DNA of 64,000 nt from Bacteroidota bacterium (GTDB taxonomy: Bacteria > Bacteroidota > Bacteroidia > NS11-12g > UBA9320). The position numbers were made by a program, and so were the translations under genes. The notes under the pieces were generated by a model. That model saw nothing but the letters and a program-made list of their open reading frames with translations, had not been told where the DNA came from and ran no database searches. Below are positions 62,080 through 64,000 of this stretch, in pieces; the stretch's first letter is position 1; each line of letters begins with the position of its first letter. The stretch lies in NCBI GenBank assembly GCA_947468275.1, contig CANIKO010000005.1, forward strand, positions 153,127 to 217,126. Direction: 5' to 3'.

Positions 62080-64000
62080 TTATTTATTTATCATAATATG
62101 TTTAGTAAATATTTGATTGTTAACCGAAGCGCGTATGATATATTGACCATTAGCTTCTGCAGGTAAATTAACCGGAATAAATACTGGACCATTAAGGTCT
62201 TGAGTTTTATTAAAAACTGTTCTTCCTAAAAGGTCAATAACATTGATTTCGATTAAACCCGTTTGAGAAGTGATAATATCAATACCAAAATTACCTTTAT
62301 TAGGATTAGGATATATTTTAAAACTTGTTTGTGTTGGATCTATCAAACCTTTTTCATCTGTCTCGGTCATTGAGTTTTTATTCAGGTTGGTGCACGATGG
62401 ATTAGCTGTATTCCAATTCCAATTTGTATTATTACTTGTTACGCTTTTGGCGATGAACATTCCTGTCATGTTGGTTACATTTTTGCTAGTGCCTTGTACT
62501 TCTATTTCATCTTTAGAATAGATAGAGGTATTAATGGTAGAGCCGCTACCTATTTCAAAATCATCTTGCACATAAACCACTACCGATTTGCCAGTAGGAT
62601 TAAAACTGTTACCATCCTTTAAATTAACTTCACCGCATACCATGATTTTTACACATTGTTCAGTAAATTTAATAGTAACATTTTCACTAGTTTTAAGTTC
62701 TTTTATATTGATATTTCCACTAGTAAAAGTTACTGTACTTCCTTTTCCAACGGCTATTTCACCAAATATTTCTGCATCTAAAGTTACTGAAGCATTGCTT
62801 CCTACAGATACATCATTATGGCCTTTGCAATTTTTATTGTTACAATGTCCGTGACTTTTTTCTTTACAATCCGCTTTACAATGATTGTGGCCTTTATCCT
62901 TGCATTTTGAATCACAATGATTATGATTCTTGCTCTTGCACTCAAAGTTGCAATTAGGATTAGACTCAAAATAAGGTAGAGTAAGGGTTAATTGAGTTTC
63001 AATTTTATTGTCAACAGTACTTCCTCCCGTTACATTGATTGACTGTCCTTTGGCAAAAGTTTCTGAACCTGTAATTTTTGCATTACCATTCACATCAATT
63101 TTTCCATTAAATGTTCCAACGCCACCTTTTTGAACCTCTGATTTTGACTTTAATGCGGTTCCGTTGGTAGTAATGATAGTGTATGAAGACAATAAATTGG
63201 CTTTAGAATAGTCAACAGTAGAAGATGCTGTTTCAGTGCAACCATAACTGTTTTTAACGGTTAACGAGTAGGTACCACTCGCATATACATTAATATTAGC
63301 TGTGGTGGCAGTATTGCTCCATAAATAAGTTACAGTTTCATTAGAAGTAGAACTTAAAATAACCGCTCCGCCTTGGGTGAATTCAGATTGAACGCCTTGG
63401 CTGATGGAAACAGTTGGAATACTACCTATTACAGTTACTGTGGCATCGCACGAGCTGCTGTTTCCTGAAGCATCAGTTACAGTAAGGGTTACTGTGTTAG
63501 CTCCAATATTGGTACAATCAAATGATGTTTTGGAAACACTTAGTTGAACATTGTTGTCGCAATTATCGCTGCTATTGTCATTAACAGAAGCTGCTGTGAT
63601 GGATGCTGCTCCGTTAACCAAAGTAATAGTTACAGGTTTGCACACCGCAGTTGGTTTAGTAACATCTTTCACTACTACCTTTTGAGTGGCAGTTTCGGTA
63701 TTACCGTTACCATCGTTAAACGTCCAATTTATAGTATACTCCCCTTGAGAAGTGTAAGTTAAAGCATCAGAAGTTGTTCCAGTAATAGTACCGGCGCAAT
63801 TATCAGTAGTGGTAGGAGCGGTAGCCGTAGCTGAACACTCACCAGTTGCATTAGGGATTGTTGGTTGAACCGGTTTAGTAACATCTTTCACTACTACCTT
63901 TTGAGTGGCAGTTTCGGTATTACCGTTACCATCGTTAAACGTCCAATTTATAGTATACTCCCCTTGAGAAGTGTAAGTTAAAGCATCAGAAGTTGTTCCA
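62080..64000 (-). CDS. T9SS cargo protein with HYR-like repeats, C-terminal part only
   Basis: The frame is open to the right edge, so the N-terminal part lies outside. The visible 640 residues begin with HYR/SprB-type repeats of 73 residues (DNCAGTITGTTSDALTYTSQ, then GEYTINWTFNDGNGNTETAT), encoded by exact 219-base DNA repeats, followed by DNSSDNCDNNVQLSVSK and an Ig-like segment. A Cys/His-rich segment (CKSKNHNHCDSKC, KDKGHNHCKADC, KEKSHGHC) comes next, then a beta-rich part with SVVVYVQDDFEIGSGSTI. The end is a type A sorting domain (SFKIYPNPNKGNFGIDI, VIDLLGRTVFNK, YIIRASVNNQIF). It is a surface or released adhesin-like protein. The GTG at 63891 is an internal Val, not a start. Confidence 0.85.
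   Translation of the reverse strand, partial: GTTSDALTYTSQGEYTINWTFNDGNGNTETATQKVVVKDVTKPVQPTIPNATGECSATATAPTTTDNCAGTITGTTSDALTYTSQGEYTINWTFNDGNGNTETATQKVVVKDVTKPTAVCKPVTITLVNGAASITAASVNDNSSDNCDNNVQLSVSKTSFDCTNIGANTVTLTVTDASGNSSSCDATVTVIGSIPTVSISQGVQSEFTQGGAVILSSTSNETVTYLWSNTATTANINVYASGTYSLTVKNSYGCTETASSTVDYSKANLLSSYTIITTNGTALKSKSEVQKGGVGTFNGKIDVNGNAKITGSETFAKGQSINVTGGSTVDNKIETQLTLTLPYFESNPNCNFECKSKNHNHCDSKCKDKGHNHCKADCKEKSHGHCNNKNCKGHNDVSVGSNASVTLDAEIFGEIAVGKGSTVTFTSGNINIKELKTSENVTIKFTEQCVKIMVCGEVNLKDGNSFNPTGKSVVVYVQDDFEIGSGSTINTSIYSKDEIEVQGTSKNVTNMTGMFIAKSVTSNNTNWNWNTANPSCTNLNKNSMTETDEKGLIDPTQTSFKIYPNPNKGNFGIDIITSQTGLIEINVIDLLGRTVFNKTQDLNGPVFIPVNLPAEANGQYIIRASVNNQIFTKHIMINK
63653..63781 (-). 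repeat. Exact 219-bp-period repeat in the T9SS protein, internal copy
   Basis: Identical over 129 bases to 63872-64000. The spacing is 219 bases (73 codons). Confidence 0.9.
63872..64000 (-). repeat. Exact 219-bp-period repeat in the T9SS protein, edge copy
   Basis: Runs into the right edge; more copies may lie beyond. Confidence 0.9.

Overview
The window is AT-rich chromosomal DNA from a member of the Bacteroidota. The evidence is a type IX secretion system (T9SS) sortase-like peptidase and a SprE/PorW-like protein, several secreted proteins with C-terminal T9SS sorting domains, delta-60 repeat proteins, LytTR two-component systems, almost no Shine-Dalgarno sites, and promoters of the Bacteroidota type (TTTG, 19 bases, TAnnTTTG). 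I see no tRNA, rRNA, CRISPR array, prophage or known defence system. The genus cannot be fixed from the sequence.

Layout. 1-2469: end of a surface-polysaccharide locus (membrane protein, acyltransferase, family 2 glycosyltransferase). 2470-7452: large C25-family (PorU2-like) peptidase on the minus strand. 7754-9600: 3-oxoacid CoA-transferase subunits scoA and scoB, split by a four-helix-bundle gene lying between inverted short repeats. 9631-17464: GT39-like membrane protein, malate dehydrogenase, EamA transporter, secreted propeller-like protein, ABC exporter, HflX. 17486-21557: T9SS beta-helix protein, then a coupled trio (secreted Gly-rich protein, small membrane protein, delta-60 protein). 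21649-25084: thrS-infC-rpmI-rplT translation operon, with infC apparently starting at AUU. 25137-28542: outer-membrane-like protein and SprE/PorW-like TPR protein. 28715-39126: M23 peptidase, bactofilin and the ATP synthase cluster atpZ / atpI-like / atpB-E-F-H-A-G, without atpD and atpC. Between atpZ and the atpI-like gene sits a 3.3-kb island with an unknown gene, a delta-60 protein and a Bro-N (DinD-like) gene bracketed by a duplicated promoter. 39298-45377: coiled-coil protein, LytTR/LytS system, acyltransferase, DNA primase. 45472-56329: M20 amidohydrolase, YraN, L31, GlmU-like nucleotidyltransferase, triosephosphate isomerase, PrmA coupled to a 1463-residue exported protein, aminotransferase. 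56624-64000: a second LytTR system with a Reg_prop sensor kinase, a small secreted protein with a Cys/Tyr tail, a potassium-channel-like protein, and the C-terminal part of a large T9SS adhesin-like protein with exact 219-bp repeats and a Cys/His-rich segment.

Most of the window is housekeeping. The accessory signals are (1) a family of short repeats built from the 8-base unit RATTTGRA, which bounds the four-helix-bundle cassette and recurs in two other intergenic regions; (2) the Bro-N cassette between duplicated promoters in the ATP synthase locus; and (3) several small exported proteins of unknown function. I found no convincing complete new system. The repeat-bounded cassettes and the Cys/Tyr and Cys/His proteins are the best leads.
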